Assembly: GCA_002399085.1 (NCBI GenBank)
Contig: DHCY01000012.1
Location: forward strand, 60,107 to 117,897
Length of the DNA stretch: 57,791 nt
Reading direction: 5' to 3'
Source: Anaerolineaceae bacterium UBA4890
GTDB taxonomy: Bacteria; Chloroflexota; Anaerolineae; Anaerolineales; Anaerolineaceae
Shown here in pieces: positions 43,779 to 52,218 of this stretch; position 1 is the first letter of the stretch; each line of letters opens with the position of its first letter. A program made the translations under genes and the position numbers. Below the pieces are notes generated by a model that was not told the origin of the DNA, did no database searches, and worked only from the letters and a program-made list of their open reading frames with translations.

Positions 43779-45347
43779 TTAGTATTTATTGTATTTCATT
43801 CCACTGGATCTAAGGACTGCTTTTCCTTCGCCGATTAACCCCTGCGTAAAAATATTTAGCCCATTGAATTCACTCCTCAACTCTTCTAGCCAGAAAGGCG
43901 GTTCCATTACTTCATTAGAGGCTTCCTTGATGGCATTACGCAAAAATTTTTGGTTTAAACACCGAATTTGGCTGATGGCAATTTTCATTTCCTGAAAAAT
44001 TTTTTCCCTCAACTGAGGAGATAGGTCTCCGGTCATGAATAACGCATCATAGAGGTCGGCTATGATCGGTTCATAAATTGGAGAATAAAGATGAAGCAGA
44101 TAGGCAAAGGATGCTACTCTGCGATCTGGGATTCGATAATGCAAGTCGAATTCGGTTTCATAGAGAATCCCAAGCTCGCGCGCCGTTCTCTCTTCGGGCG
44201 TCCCTTTTAGCACCGTCATCCCAATAAGCTTTAGCAAGGTAGGCGATCCAGGAGTCATCATATATTCAACGCTTTGTTCCAACTCCTCAAAGGTGGTGGA
44301 GGGGGTGTAAAACAAGTAGCCACAATTGGATATAAAACCCAGGTCCTGGATGATTTCCAATGCGCTATCGATCTCAGCCCTGGTGGTTCCTTTTGAAAAT
44401 CGGGTCAAGACACTCTCGACGCCTGATTCCACACCAACAAAGACTGCGCGCAGTCCGACCTCTTTCAATGACCTTAATAGCGGCTCATTATTTCCAGTAT
44501 CCACCCTGTACTGGATCATAAAATTGATATCAAGGTTTCGGACCTTGATTTCATCAATCAACTCTTTGAGCACCTGGTGGCGGTGCTTGCTTTCTGTAAT
44601 GAACTCGTCATCCACGAAAAAGATCGACCGTACCCCATATTCGATCACAAGCATTTCAATTTCATCAGCGATGTTTTTAGCGCTGCGAGTGCGATAAGGA
44701 ACACCCGTGGACTTTCGGTAAAACTGGGCAACCTGGCAGAATGAACACCGATGGTAACAACCCCTGCTGCTGTAAACAAGCGCATGGTGATACTTTTGAT
44801 AGGTAACATCAAGGTAGTCACGGGTTGGAAAAGGAAGTTGATCGAGATCTCTTATCAGAGGGCGAGGACGATTATGCACTATCACTCCGTCAGGCAGCCG
44901 AAAAACAAGTCCAGGAATGCTTGTGAGATCACCTTTTTGTTCAAGGGTTTCTCCAAGGAATCTGAAGGTTTCTTCGCCTTCGCCAATTACGACGCTATCG
45001 ATCTCTTGATTTTTGACTAATAATTCATCACACCAAAAAGTAGGCAGATACCCACCAGCTGTGACATGAAAATTCATTCCATCCGATCTCAGCTGACGGA
45101 TGATTTTAATACTGTTGGTGATGGCTTCCGGTTCCATAGCGGTAATGCCAAGTAGTTGAATGTTGTTGAAGCGGCTGCTGATTGCCTGATAGGTTTGCTC
45201 AGCATTTTGGTTTTCAAGGAGAGCATCAAAAACGAACACATGGTGACCTGCTTGCCGCATGACTGCAGCAAGGTAAGCCAAACCAAGGTGCTCAGCCTTA
45301 TACCAGCTGCGGTCCTTGGGAGGTGGATTTAGTAGCAGTATATTCAC
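43779..45347 (-). CDS. B12-binding-domain radical SAM protein, 522 aa
   Basis: A class B-like radical SAM enzyme with an N-terminal Rossmann (B12-binding-type) domain, residues 1-150: ILLLNPPPKDRSWYKAEHLG and GHHVFVFDALL. The cluster motif CYHRCSFC lies at C197, C201, C204, following LVYSSRG. FFVDDEFI and RVDTGNNEPLLRSLKEVGLR are typical of the B12-binding radical SAM group. Relatives include methyltransferases and ring-forming enzymes (for example BchE and hopanoid methylases). The canonical DxHxxG cobalamin motif is not seen, so B12 use is not assured. GTG start at 45347. Confidence 0.88.
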   Translation of the reverse strand: MNILLLNPPPKDRSWYKAEHLGLAYLAAVMRQAGHHVFVFDALLENQNAEQTYQAISSRFNNIQLLGITAMEPEAITNSIKIIRQLRSDGMNFHVTAGGYLPTFWCDELLVKNQEIDSVVIGEGEETFRFLGETLEQKGDLTSIPGLVFRLPDGVIVHNRPRPLIRDLDQLPFPTRDYLDVTYQKYHHALVYSSRGCYHRCSFCQVAQFYRKSTGVPYRTRSAKNIADEIEMLVIEYGVRSIFFVDDEFITESKHRHQVLKELIDEIKVRNLDINFMIQYRVDTGNNEPLLRSLKEVGLRAVFVGVESGVESVLTRFSKGTTRAEIDSALEIIQDLGFISNCGYLFYTPSTTFEELEQSVEYMMTPGSPTLLKLIGMTVLKGTPEERTARELGILYETEFDLHYRIPDRRVASFAYLLHLYSPIYEPIIADLYDALFMTGDLSPQLREKIFQEMKIAISQIRCLNQKFLRNAIKEASNEVMEPPFWLEELRSEFNGLNIFTQGLIGEGKAVLRSSGMKYNKY

Positions 45348-45431
45348 TGACTGGAATCGCCCTGTCTCATGATTGAAAAATAGAAATTCCTCCTGTCAGA
45401 ATTATATACTGAATCCTCGATAAATAGCACC

Positions 45432-46418
45432 TTATTTGGAAATCGCCTTATTGGCGATAAGCCAAAGGCTGCTTAATTGCGTAACCTCGACGTATCCAAC
45501 AGAGATAAGCCATTCTTCATATTCCTCATAGGAATAATACTCCGTTCCCCAAATAGACCATAATAGGAGCGAAGTGATGCCCAGGTTCTCGTGCCTCATA
45601 TTCAACTGCCTTTTCATTGTGACATCCAGAAGCAGCTTGCCACCGGGCTTCAGACTCTGATGGATTTTCATGAAAAGGTCTTTATTCTGTTGAACAGTGA
45701 AAAAACCGGTGACATTTCCGAGAAGGACAGCGTCGTACTTTTCTTCTTCGAAACTCATCAGGTGCACATCGCCGTCAATGAAATCAGCCTGGTCCTGTAC
45801 GAAAAGCCTTTTTGCCAGGTCTTCTGCTGCTTTTACAACCTCGGAGGAATCCACGCCAGTTACCCGAACTTTAGGGTAGCGCTGGGCGAGGGCGAGGCTG
45901 ACGACCCCAGAACCACAAGCTAAATCCAAAACATGGAAATCCGAATCGCTTCCTGGTTGTACTCCTGCTTTTTCCCACAAACTGAGGCTGTCCTCGATAC
46001 GATCGACAGCATAAGATTCAGACCAGGCAAGTTGATGCCAGGGCAAGGAGCGTGAGATCTTCTTACCAGTTTTGATAGAATCGAGGATACCCTCGAAAAC
46101 AACTGGGTTGGTAACCTCCAACAGCCAATCGCCCACATATGCACTGCTATCTTTAAGAAAAAAAGTTCGCGTGGTGTCCGTCAGGAAGTATTCATGGTCA
46201 ACCTTTTCCAACAAACCGTAGGAATAAAGGCACTCAAGCAGTTTCTCAGTGCCTACGGGGTTATTATTACTCATATCTGCAACCGAATTTGCACTGGAAC
46301 GCCCCTCTTTCAGATAAGAAAAAATATCGAGAAGAATGGCTATTCTCAGTATTTGGGCGACGTAGGCTTGCTCATAAATATTGCGGATTTGCTTGGGGTT
46401 TGGAAAGCTTTTGCTCAC
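45432..46418 (-). CDS. SAM-dependent O-methyltransferase-like protein, 328 aa
   Basis: Class I methyltransferase with an N-terminal winged-helix dimerisation domain (residues 1-100: AQILRIAILLDIFSYL; LLECLYSYGLLEKVDHEYFL), the layout of small-molecule (hydroxyneurosporene/caffeate-type) O-methyltransferases. The SAM-binding loop VLDLACGSG is at residues 163-171, followed by VTGVDSSEVV and HQSLKPGGKLLLDV. The start is GTG 46418, overlapping as GTGA the stop of a broken frame upstream. It leads the leftward operon of radical SAM genes and presumably modifies the same product. Confidence 0.85.
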   Translation of the reverse strand: MSKSFPNPKQIRNIYEQAYVAQILRIAILLDIFSYLKEGRSSANSVADMSNNNPVGTEKLLECLYSYGLLEKVDHEYFLTDTTRTFFLKDSSAYVGDWLLEVTNPVVFEGILDSIKTGKKISRSLPWHQLAWSESYAVDRIEDSLSLWEKAGVQPGSDSDFHVLDLACGSGVVSLALAQRYPKVRVTGVDSSEVVKAAEDLAKRLFVQDQADFIDGDVHLMSFEEEKYDAVLLGNVTGFFTVQQNKDLFMKIHQSLKPGGKLLLDVTMKRQLNMRHENLGITSLLLWSIWGTEYYSYEEYEEWLISVGYVEVTQLSSLWLIANKAISK

Positions 46419-46825
46419 GATTTTAATCTCGTCTTATTAGAATTGGTGCTCAATTGTTGGAATAAGTGTAACATAACCAACTTTAAAGAAGTGAAAAACG
46501 GAACTAAATTGTTGATCCACGGCGGGTGTGAAAAGGAATGGGCTCTCGTTTTCTCCCAGTCTTTGTTTATCAAGATCGCAACCCAGTTGCGGGAGTTGGC
46601 ATTGCTTTTTGCACCAGGCGTTTTATCACTAACCTTTTGGTCAAATTTAAACTTCTCAGGGTTAACAAAGTCGCCAAAACCAGCGTATTATTCGATCAGT
46701 TTGCGCCGGCTAATTGGTTCTGCTTCCATGTGCATCCGCCAGCCTTCCAGGATCTCAATCGAATCAGCTCCTCCGGTTGGTCTGCTTGAAAACAACCGAC
46801 CCTGTTTGTTGTGAGATGATTTCAA
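46415..46825 (-). pseudogene. Stop-interrupted reading frame ahead of the methyltransferase gene
   Basis: This frame is open from about 46825 to a TGA at 46415-46417, except for one TAA at 46688-46690. The first part includes SRPTGGADSIEILEGW and MEAEPISRRKLIE; after the stop it continues YAGFGDFVNPEKFKF and NSRNWVAILINKDWEK. Its TGA overlaps the methyltransferase GTG as GTGA, an operon-style junction unlikely in random DNA. No good start is found after the TAA. I do not recognise the family. It may be an inactivated first gene of the operon or carry a point sequencing error. The plus strand here shows no better coding frame. Confidence 0.45.
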
Positions 46826-46853
46826 GTAGAAAAAAATTTATTTTTCATCTGGC

Positions 46854-47063
46854 TTAATCGAAGAAAAATAACTCTTCAAACTTCACTCCGAGAGCGATGC
46901 TGAGAATCAACGCTAATTTGGCGTTTGGATTGTATTGTCCTGTTTCGATGGAACTGATTGTATTTCGCGAGACCCCAACGAGCTCTGCCAGGTCAGCCTG
47001 GGAGAGCCCTTTTTGGTTTCTGATTTGCTTCAGGTTATTCTTCAGCACCAGTTCTTCATTCAT
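46854..47063 (-). CDS. XRE/Cro-family small transcriptional regulator, 69 aa
   Basis: A compact helix-turn-helix repressor. LKQIRNQKGLSQADLAELVG then VSRNTISSIETGQYNPNAKL covers the HTH at about residues 10-40; the C-terminal VKFEELFFFD is typical of the YozG-like group. It follows the DUF6442-like gene by 8 bases and is probably in one transcript with it, a common pairing in Firmicutes and Chloroflexota. The likely target is the palindromic CCAAGTATACTTGG operator at 47428-47441 upstream of the pair. Confidence 0.93.
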   Translation of the reverse strand: MNEELVLKNNLKQIRNQKGLSQADLAELVGVSRNTISSIETGQYNPNAKLALILSIALGVKFEELFFFD

Positions 47064-47071
47064 AGCGTTCT

Positions 47072-47406
47072 CTACAAAATGGACGAGGTCGTGATCAGGT
47101 GATTGATGTGAATCACCGAGAAAAATACCGCGACAATGATGAAAATGATCGCTGCGACAATATCTTTCCTTTGTCTCATCTGGATCGCCTTTATCAGATA
47201 GCCGGTTGCCGGCACCGAGGCAACTATCGCGTACAATCCGTAGTTTTCACTAAACCGACCAGGATTTGAATCACATAGAATATGGTTGCCAGGACTGCTG
47301 CTATGATCGCGGCGGTGTTACCAGCCTTCTGAGACACCTCTCGTTCGTACAAGTCGAGATTTTTGTGTTCTTTTCTGCTTTTTTCTAATACTTCATTTTT
47401 GTTCAT
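47072..47406 (-). pseudogene. DUF6442-like small membrane protein, frameshifted
   Basis: The first frame starts at ATG 47406 (GGAGGTT upstream): MNKNEVLEKSRKEHKNLDLY, then a membrane segment IIAAVLATIFYVIQILVG, and runs out of frame to a stop at 47224. In the neighbouring frame I read on from about 47255: ENYGLYAIVASVPATGYLI, KAIQMRQRKD, then IVAAIIFIIVAVFFSVIHIN and a stop at 47072. Together this is a complete three-segment membrane protein of about 110 residues in the style of the DUF6442 family that accompanies small XRE regulators. One indel near 47245-47265 separates the halves. The second half shows no decay, so a sequencing error is as likely as a true mutation. Confidence 0.8.
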
Positions 47407-47427
47407 GAGTGAACCTCCTTAGTCTTG

Positions 47428-47441
47428 CCAAGTATACTTGG
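47428..47441. promoter_or_regulatory. Palindromic operator for the XRE regulator
   Basis: CCAAGTATACTTGG is a perfect 14-bp palindrome between the -10 box and the start codon of the DUF6442-like gene. A related half-conserved copy, CCAAGCTAACTTGT, lies at 47461-47474, between and over the promoter hexamers. Two such sites around one promoter suit autorepression by the XRE protein encoded downstream. Confidence 0.7.
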
Positions 47442-47448
47442 TAATTGT

Positions 47449-47477
47449 ATTATACACGTGCCAAGCTAACTTGTCAA
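47449..47477 (-). promoter_or_regulatory. Consensus promoter for the DUF6442-like/XRE pair
   Basis: On the minus strand, TTGACA (47477-47472) and TATAAT (47454-47449) are both perfect and exactly 17 bases apart. This is an ideal sigma-70 promoter, flanked by the two CCAAG...CTTG operators. Confidence 0.85.
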
Positions 47478-47598
47478 TGCAGGTTCTCTAAAGTTGTCGA
47501 TATCGGGAGAGCGTGGAAGCTCGCCCTTACAAAATGATCAAAATCGAAAGGGCGGATGCCAGACCTTAAAAAACGCATCATCCAAGCAGGTGAAGTTG

Positions 47599-47919
47599 TT
47601 AGAAATTTATCTTGTGATACGCCATTCCAAACGCGTTTAAGTCACCTTCAAAATCGTAGATGCTCTCCTGTTTCTCCAAACGTTCGCGGAATTTTTCTGT
47701 AACTTCTTCGGGGTTACGGGCACCCAAGACCTTCTTAACATAACCGCTCCATGAAGAAATTGGTATATCGTAATGAAAATCATTCGCGGCTTCGACACTC
47801 ACGGAAACTCCGACCTCGTTGCCTTCCTTGTCGGTCCAGATGCGATAATTAAAGTAATCGTCCACAATAATTCTCTTCCCGCTTGTATACCCCTGCTTTA
47901 GCCAATCATCACTGTACAT
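47599..47919 (-). CDS. Small protein of unknown function, 106 aa
   Basis: I do not recognise this protein. It is soluble and acidic: MYSDDWLKQGYTSGKRIIVD, YRIWTDKEGNEVGVSVSVEA, then a helical C-terminus with NPEEVTEKFRERLEKQES. The start is ATG 47919 because GGAAGGAG lies 6 bases upstream; an earlier in-frame codon at 47952 adds 11 residues without a ribosome site. It stands alone, divergent from the OPT transporter gene, with about 190 bases before the XRE promoter region. That gap contains a weak hairpin (CGCCCTT...AAGGGCG at 47522-47556). Confidence 0.7.
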   Translation of the reverse strand: MYSDDWLKQGYTSGKRIIVDDYFNYRIWTDKEGNEVGVSVSVEAANDFHYDIPISSWSGYVKKVLGARNPEEVTEKFRERLEKQESIYDFEGDLNAFGMAYHKINF

Positions 47920-48179
47920 TATTACTCCTTCCAAGTCTTTGACTACGGTCATTCTACCCCATCAAAATGAGGGCGACTTATAAGGCACCCCTATCCGGTA
48001 AAAGCCTTGGAAATCACACCAACAGATCATGAATCCGTATTATGACGATAGTTGCACTCAAACAAAGACCAGTAGAACAATTACCCCAACAAAGGTTAAC
48101 GTTTTCTTTTTAGCAATCTTCCCTTTAAAATTTGGCTATACTTGGAGCATTAACTCAATCATTAAATTACGGAGTCCGC

Positions 48180-49832
48180 ATGAACGATCGTAAATCCCTT
48201 TTCGGCTTTTCCAACCTTACCTGGCGCTCAATCACACTGACTGCATTAGGCTCAATCATTATCACGATCAGCTCCATCTATGTATCCCTGCGGCTCAGTG
48301 CGCTCCCGTGGCCGACCATTTTCGTCGCAGTTCTTTCCATGTCACTGCTCAAGTTGCTTGGCGAAACCAACCTGCAAGAGATCAACATCACCCAAACTGG
48401 TATGTCCAGCGGGGCAATGGTCGCTGGCGGCATTGCTTTTACTATCCCCGGATTATGGATCGCGGGGATCTATAAACCCTTCGACCCGGCTGTACAGACC
48501 CTGAGGGAATGGCTGATGCCCAAGCTATGGCCTGTCTTGATTGTCTCGCTGATCGGTGTGCTGCTTGGCACGATGCTGTGCTGGTTCTACCGCAAACGCA
48601 ATATTGAGGAACTAAAGCTGGCTTACCCAATTGGTACCGCCGCTGCCGAAACCCTCGAAGCCGGTGACCAAGGTGGGCGGAAAAGCTGGTTTCTCTTCGG
48701 TTCAATGGGACTGGCAGCTATTTTTACCGTGCTGCGCGACCAGTTCGCACTTATCCCGCAAAACCTGGAAGGAAAACTGGGGCGCTTTCCTGTTCAGCTG
48801 TATGCCTCACCACTGGCAGTCGGGATCGGCTACATCATCGGCTTTCCCGGCGCTGCGTTTTGGATGCTCGGCGCCTTGATCGCGCATTATGGACTGCGCG
48901 TCTATGGATTGGAACTTGGCACTTTCGCAAATGAAGCCAGCGCTTCCGCTTTTATCCTGACCTCCGCGGTGGGTTTGATGGTTGGTTCTGGGGTAGGCAT
49001 CCTGATTCAGTTCCTGAAAACGTTCAAATGGAAACGGGTGTCCGCCGATAAAAACCAGGACCCAGCTGGTAACCTGCTGCGCAATCGCAATGGTCTCTTC
49101 GCCCTGATCGTGGTGGGAATTAGCTTCGTGCTCTCCATTCTGCTCGGACTTTCGCACTTGGTGTCGGTATCGCTTATGCTCGGTGTTGTCTTCGCAACGA
49201 TGATGTCTTCGGTCATCACCGGTCAGACTGGCATCAACCCCATGGAGATTTTTGGCATCATCGTTTTGCTGGCGATCCGCCTGTTCGTCAAGGTGGATGA
49301 TACCCAGGCGTTCCTAATAGCGGCGATCGTCGCGATAGCTTGTGGGTATGCGGGCGACGCCATGAACGATTACAAGACTGGGGCGATCCTGGGAACAGAC
49401 CAGCGTGCGCAATTCGTGACCCAGTTCCTGGGTGCGTTTGTCGGCATTTTTGCGGCGGTGTTCGGCTTGTTCGTGCTCATCCTGCAATATGGCGGCGTGG
49501 GCGGCGAAACCGGTCTGACGGCAGCCCAGGCACACAGCGTCACTGCCATGGTCAACGGAATCGGCGATCCGGTGGTGTTCGGGCTGGCGCTTTTGGTCGG
49601 TGTTTTGCTGTATGTTAACGGCGTTCCGGCTATGATCATCGGCATCGGCATGATCCTCTCGCTTGGCATGGCGAGCGCCATCTTCTTGGGCGGGCTGGTC
49701 AGCCTTGTCGTTAAAAAGTTTGCAAAAAATAGTGAGGTAGCCAATGTCGGAAATGTGGTTTCGGCAGGGCTGCTCGGAGGTGAGGGGATCACCGGCACAA
49801 TCCTCGCTTTCGTGGCAATGTTTATGAGGTAA
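48180..49832 (+). CDS. OPT-family oligopeptide transporter, 550 aa
   Basis: A polytopic membrane transporter of the OPT family, proton-driven uptake of oligopeptides or metal chelates in known members. About 12-14 hydrophobic segments are visible. The conserved N-terminal region LTWRSITLTALGSIIITISS leads into ETNLQEINITQTGMSSGAMV (about 72-91), an OPT signature; TGQTGINPMEIFGI is also conserved. The start is ATG 48180, behind ACGGAG, and not 48 bases earlier. A TATACT box at 48137-48142 is a possible -10. Likely a single-gene unit, and the last chromosomal gene before the recombinase module. Confidence 0.9.
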   Translation: MNDRKSLFGFSNLTWRSITLTALGSIIITISSIYVSLRLSALPWPTIFVAVLSMSLLKLLGETNLQEINITQTGMSSGAMVAGGIAFTIPGLWIAGIYKPFDPAVQTLREWLMPKLWPVLIVSLIGVLLGTMLCWFYRKRNIEELKLAYPIGTAAAETLEAGDQGGRKSWFLFGSMGLAAIFTVLRDQFALIPQNLEGKLGRFPVQLYASPLAVGIGYIIGFPGAAFWMLGALIAHYGLRVYGLELGTFANEASASAFILTSAVGLMVGSGVGILIQFLKTFKWKRVSADKNQDPAGNLLRNRNGLFALIVVGISFVLSILLGLSHLVSVSLMLGVVFATMMSSVITGQTGINPMEIFGIIVLLAIRLFVKVDDTQAFLIAAIVAIACGYAGDAMNDYKTGAILGTDQRAQFVTQFLGAFVGIFAAVFGLFVLILQYGGVGGETGLTAAQAHSVTAMVNGIGDPVVFGLALLVGVLLYVNGVPAMIIGIGMILSLGMASAIFLGGLVSLVVKKFAKNSEVANVGNVVSAGLLGGEGITGTILAFVAMFMR

Positions 49833-49872
49833 TCGCAATTGCTTAACTATCCATCAATCCCAGCGGAATGAA

Positions 49873-51702
49873 CTAATTCTTTTGAATATGGTGCCTAAAA
49901 CCAAGGATTTCTACGAAGTTACTCGTTGAGTTCTTTGTAGCACTGTCATCGTCTCCACATGTGTTTGCGCTAGCATAAGAGGACGCAGAAACGGCCTCGG
50001 TTTGTGATGAAGAAGACGGAAGAATTCCATTCCCGTCTTGATCAAATTGTCTCCGTAATATTCCATACTTATTCTTATGTAGCTTCTGCTTATAACCAGT
50101 TTTGAAGACAAAAGTAATCAATCCTGGATCAGGTGTTCCGCCTTCTTCATATCCACCAATGACCACTTTTTCGACGATGCTTTCGAAAACAAAACGGTCA
50201 AACTTTTCCAAGACCTGATTGCTTTCTAATATTGCCTTGAAGCTCGAAATGCGTGAACGAAGGTCATCCTGTTGGTTTTTAGTTACAGACAAATCGTTCA
50301 GTGTTGACTTCAGTGTGTCGATGTTGTTATCGAGATCGAACAATTTGCTCGAAAAGGCATCATCGTCTATGGATCCTTCGAGTCTCAAGTCGATGAGCTT
50401 GCTCTTCTTATTTTCAGCAGCGACTAAATCCCTTTCGGTCCTGCTGATGATCTTTTCAACATTTGCTTCCGTAAGCGTCTCTTCGGCCAATGCGAGGAAA
50501 TCGTCAACGATCGATTTATCGTTTCCGCAAAGGAGCTTGTAGGCTTCGAGGAAGGCCTCTTCAATGATGCTTTCCTCTATGCCCTTGCTTTCCGGGCAAT
50601 ACTTCTTACCCTTTTTTGTCGCCAATGTGCATTGCCAGATTAATTTTTTATGTCTTTCACCAGCGTGCCAGCTTCTTCTGCTGAGTGTCGTATCGCAGAA
50701 ACCGCATTGCAATAAACTGCTAAAAGCATACTTACGGCTATATTTTTCTCGCTTGCCGTCTGGATTGAGTCTACGGGGATAACCTCTCTTTGCGAGGATC
50801 TCCTGCGCTTTTGCAAAAACTTCTTCGCTAACAATCGGGTCGTGATGACCTTTGATATAGAACTTATCTTCCTCTCCGAAGTTAACCAGCCGACGTTTGG
50901 AGATCGGGTCCACAGTGAAAGTCTTCCCAAGCAGAAGGTCCCCTTTGTATTTTTCGTTCTTGATAATGTTGATGACCGTGGATGCAGGCCAGGAGGTGAG
51001 TCCCCTTTTCGTTTTATAGCCCAGGTTCTTCAATTCATTACTCAAGATTGTGCAACCTGTTCCTTCGATATAACGCTGAAAAATATAACGTACAATATTG
51101 GCTTCTTCTTCATTTACCGTTAGTGACTTGTCTTCAGGATGATAATCGTATCCAAGACAACCTTGAAAACCTACGATCTCTCCCCGTTGCATTTTCATCT
51201 TGAGTCCTTTTTTTACATTTGCGGATATGTTTTCTACTTCCTGTTGTGCAACAGAGCTCAGGATTACTAATAACAACTCGCCATCCATAGTCAAAGTATT
51301 AATATTTTCCTCTTCAAAAAACACAGCAACATTCTTCTCTTTGAGCATACGAACATATCGTAAAGTATCCAGGGTGTTTCTGGCGAAACGAGAGATTGAT
51401 TTGGTAATAACCAAGTCAATCTCTCCATTCATGCAATCGTTGATCAGACGCTGAAAGTCTTCTCTTTTTTTCGTTTGCGTTCCGGTTATAGCTTCATCTG
51501 CGTAGATCCCTCCAAACACCCATTCGTTTTTTGATTTGATAAACTCGGTGTAATGCTGAACTTGTGACTTGTAGCTGCTCAGCTGATCTTCGTTGTCTGT
51601 GCTGACTCGACAATAGGCTGCTACCCGTTGTCTTTCGAATTTTTGGCTATTCCCCCGGCGAGCAACCAGACCCTGTCCCTTAATTACTTCGACTGAATTC
51701 AT
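49873..51702 (-). CDS. Large serine recombinase (site-specific integrase), 609 aa
   Basis: DNA integrase/excisionase of the resolvase-integrase superfamily. The catalytic domain begins RVAAYCRVSTDNEDQLSSY with the nucleophile Ser34, and SISRFARNTLDTLRYVRML and EIDLVITK complete it. The 'Recombinase' domain follows (GFQGCLGYDYHPEDKSL; SNELKNLGYKTKRG). A zinc ribbon with CGFCDTTLS and CTLATKKGKKYC lies at about 330-365, and a coiled-coil helical region at about 420-480. A Ser/Ala-rich tail (about 560-595) is unusual. It sits 40 bases from the end of the OPT gene, convergent with it, which marks the element's border. Confidence 0.95.
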   Translation of the reverse strand: MNSVEVIKGQGLVARRGNSQKFERQRVAAYCRVSTDNEDQLSSYKSQVQHYTEFIKSKNEWVFGGIYADEAITGTQTKKREDFQRLINDCMNGEIDLVITKSISRFARNTLDTLRYVRMLKEKNVAVFFEEENINTLTMDGELLLVILSSVAQQEVENISANVKKGLKMKMQRGEIVGFQGCLGYDYHPEDKSLTVNEEEANIVRYIFQRYIEGTGCTILSNELKNLGYKTKRGLTSWPASTVINIIKNEKYKGDLLLGKTFTVDPISKRRLVNFGEEDKFYIKGHHDPIVSEEVFAKAQEILAKRGYPRRLNPDGKREKYSRKYAFSSLLQCGFCDTTLSRRSWHAGERHKKLIWQCTLATKKGKKYCPESKGIEESIIEEAFLEAYKLLCGNDKSIVDDFLALAEETLTEANVEKIISRTERDLVAAENKKSKLIDLRLEGSIDDDAFSSKLFDLDNNIDTLKSTLNDLSVTKNQQDDLRSRISSFKAILESNQVLEKFDRFVFESIVEKVVIGGYEEGGTPDPGLITFVFKTGYKQKLHKNKYGILRRQFDQDGNGILPSSSSQTEAVSASSYASANTCGDDDSATKNSTSNFVEILGFRHHIQKN

Positions 51703-51739
51703 TTCGATTTACCTCACAACGTGTATCTTACATAGCCAA

Positions 51740-51952
51740 TTATATATCATTTTGATATACGGAAGGAATCGTGATTTCAGAGAGAATCCCATATTTGTTC
51801 ATCAACTTCTGACGGATTTCGGTATATTCAGCTTGACTAATCAGCTGGTTTCCTAAAAGCTTGCTGAGCATAGCTAATTGCAGGCTATATCTGATCAGAC
51901 TATTTGCCTCAGCGGACGAGCAGTCAATATCGGCAGGACTAATCACACTCAA
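51740..51952 (-). CDS. SHOCT-like small protein of the recombinase module, 70 aa
   Basis: A short protein with a SHOCT-like C-terminal pattern: LSKLLGNQLISQAEYTEIRQ and KLMNKYGILSEIT. Such proteins recur just upstream of serine recombinases in integrative elements of Gram-positive-type bacteria; their role is unknown. Its start overlaps the stop of the gene upstream (ATGA at 51949-51952), and the recombinase begins 38 bases downstream. Confidence 0.8.
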   Translation of the reverse strand: MSVISPADIDCSSAEANSLIRYSLQLAMLSKLLGNQLISQAEYTEIRQKLMNKYGILSEITIPSVYQNDI

Positions 51953-52218
51953 CTCGACCTCGTCTTGATCTTGAATTGGACAACAGCGTGGATTAAACGA
52001 GAAATAAGCCGAGCCTCAATTTCAGCATTTGGCAGGCGCACAAAATAGCCATCTTCATCTCTGGTTGGTCGGTTTGACAAATGAATTATGTAAGGGTTGT
52101 AATGCGCGATCACTTGATCCATTGCTTCAGGATCTTTCGCTACTGCACAGACAATAACACGAAACGGTACAAGTTTTCGCATATGCCGGGTTTGTGGTTC
52201 AAATGTCTGCCCAGTCAT
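51949..52218 (-). CDS. Small HTH-type protein of conjugative elements, 89 aa
   Basis: Resembles the helix-turn-helix_16 type proteins encoded beside a sigma-like factor in Tn916-family elements: KLVPFRVIVCAVAKDPEAMD, QVIAHYNPYIIHLS and the C-terminal NAEIEARLISRLIHAVVQFK. It overlaps the genes on both sides (20 bases with the sigma-like gene, 4 with the SHOCT-like gene), so the three are cotranslated. Family recalled, not searched. Confidence 0.8.
   Translation of the reverse strand: MTGQTFEPQTRHMRKLVPFRVIVCAVAKDPEAMDQVIAHYNPYIIHLSNRPTRDEDGYFVRLPNAEIEARLISRLIHAVVQFKIKTRSS

Noticed and set aside
46194..46814. A 206-codon plus-strand frame beside the methyltransferase gene
   Set aside because: About one third is antisense to the methyltransferase N-terminus and the rest is opposite the interrupted frame that ends in the GTGA overlap; it has no domain or ribosome site.
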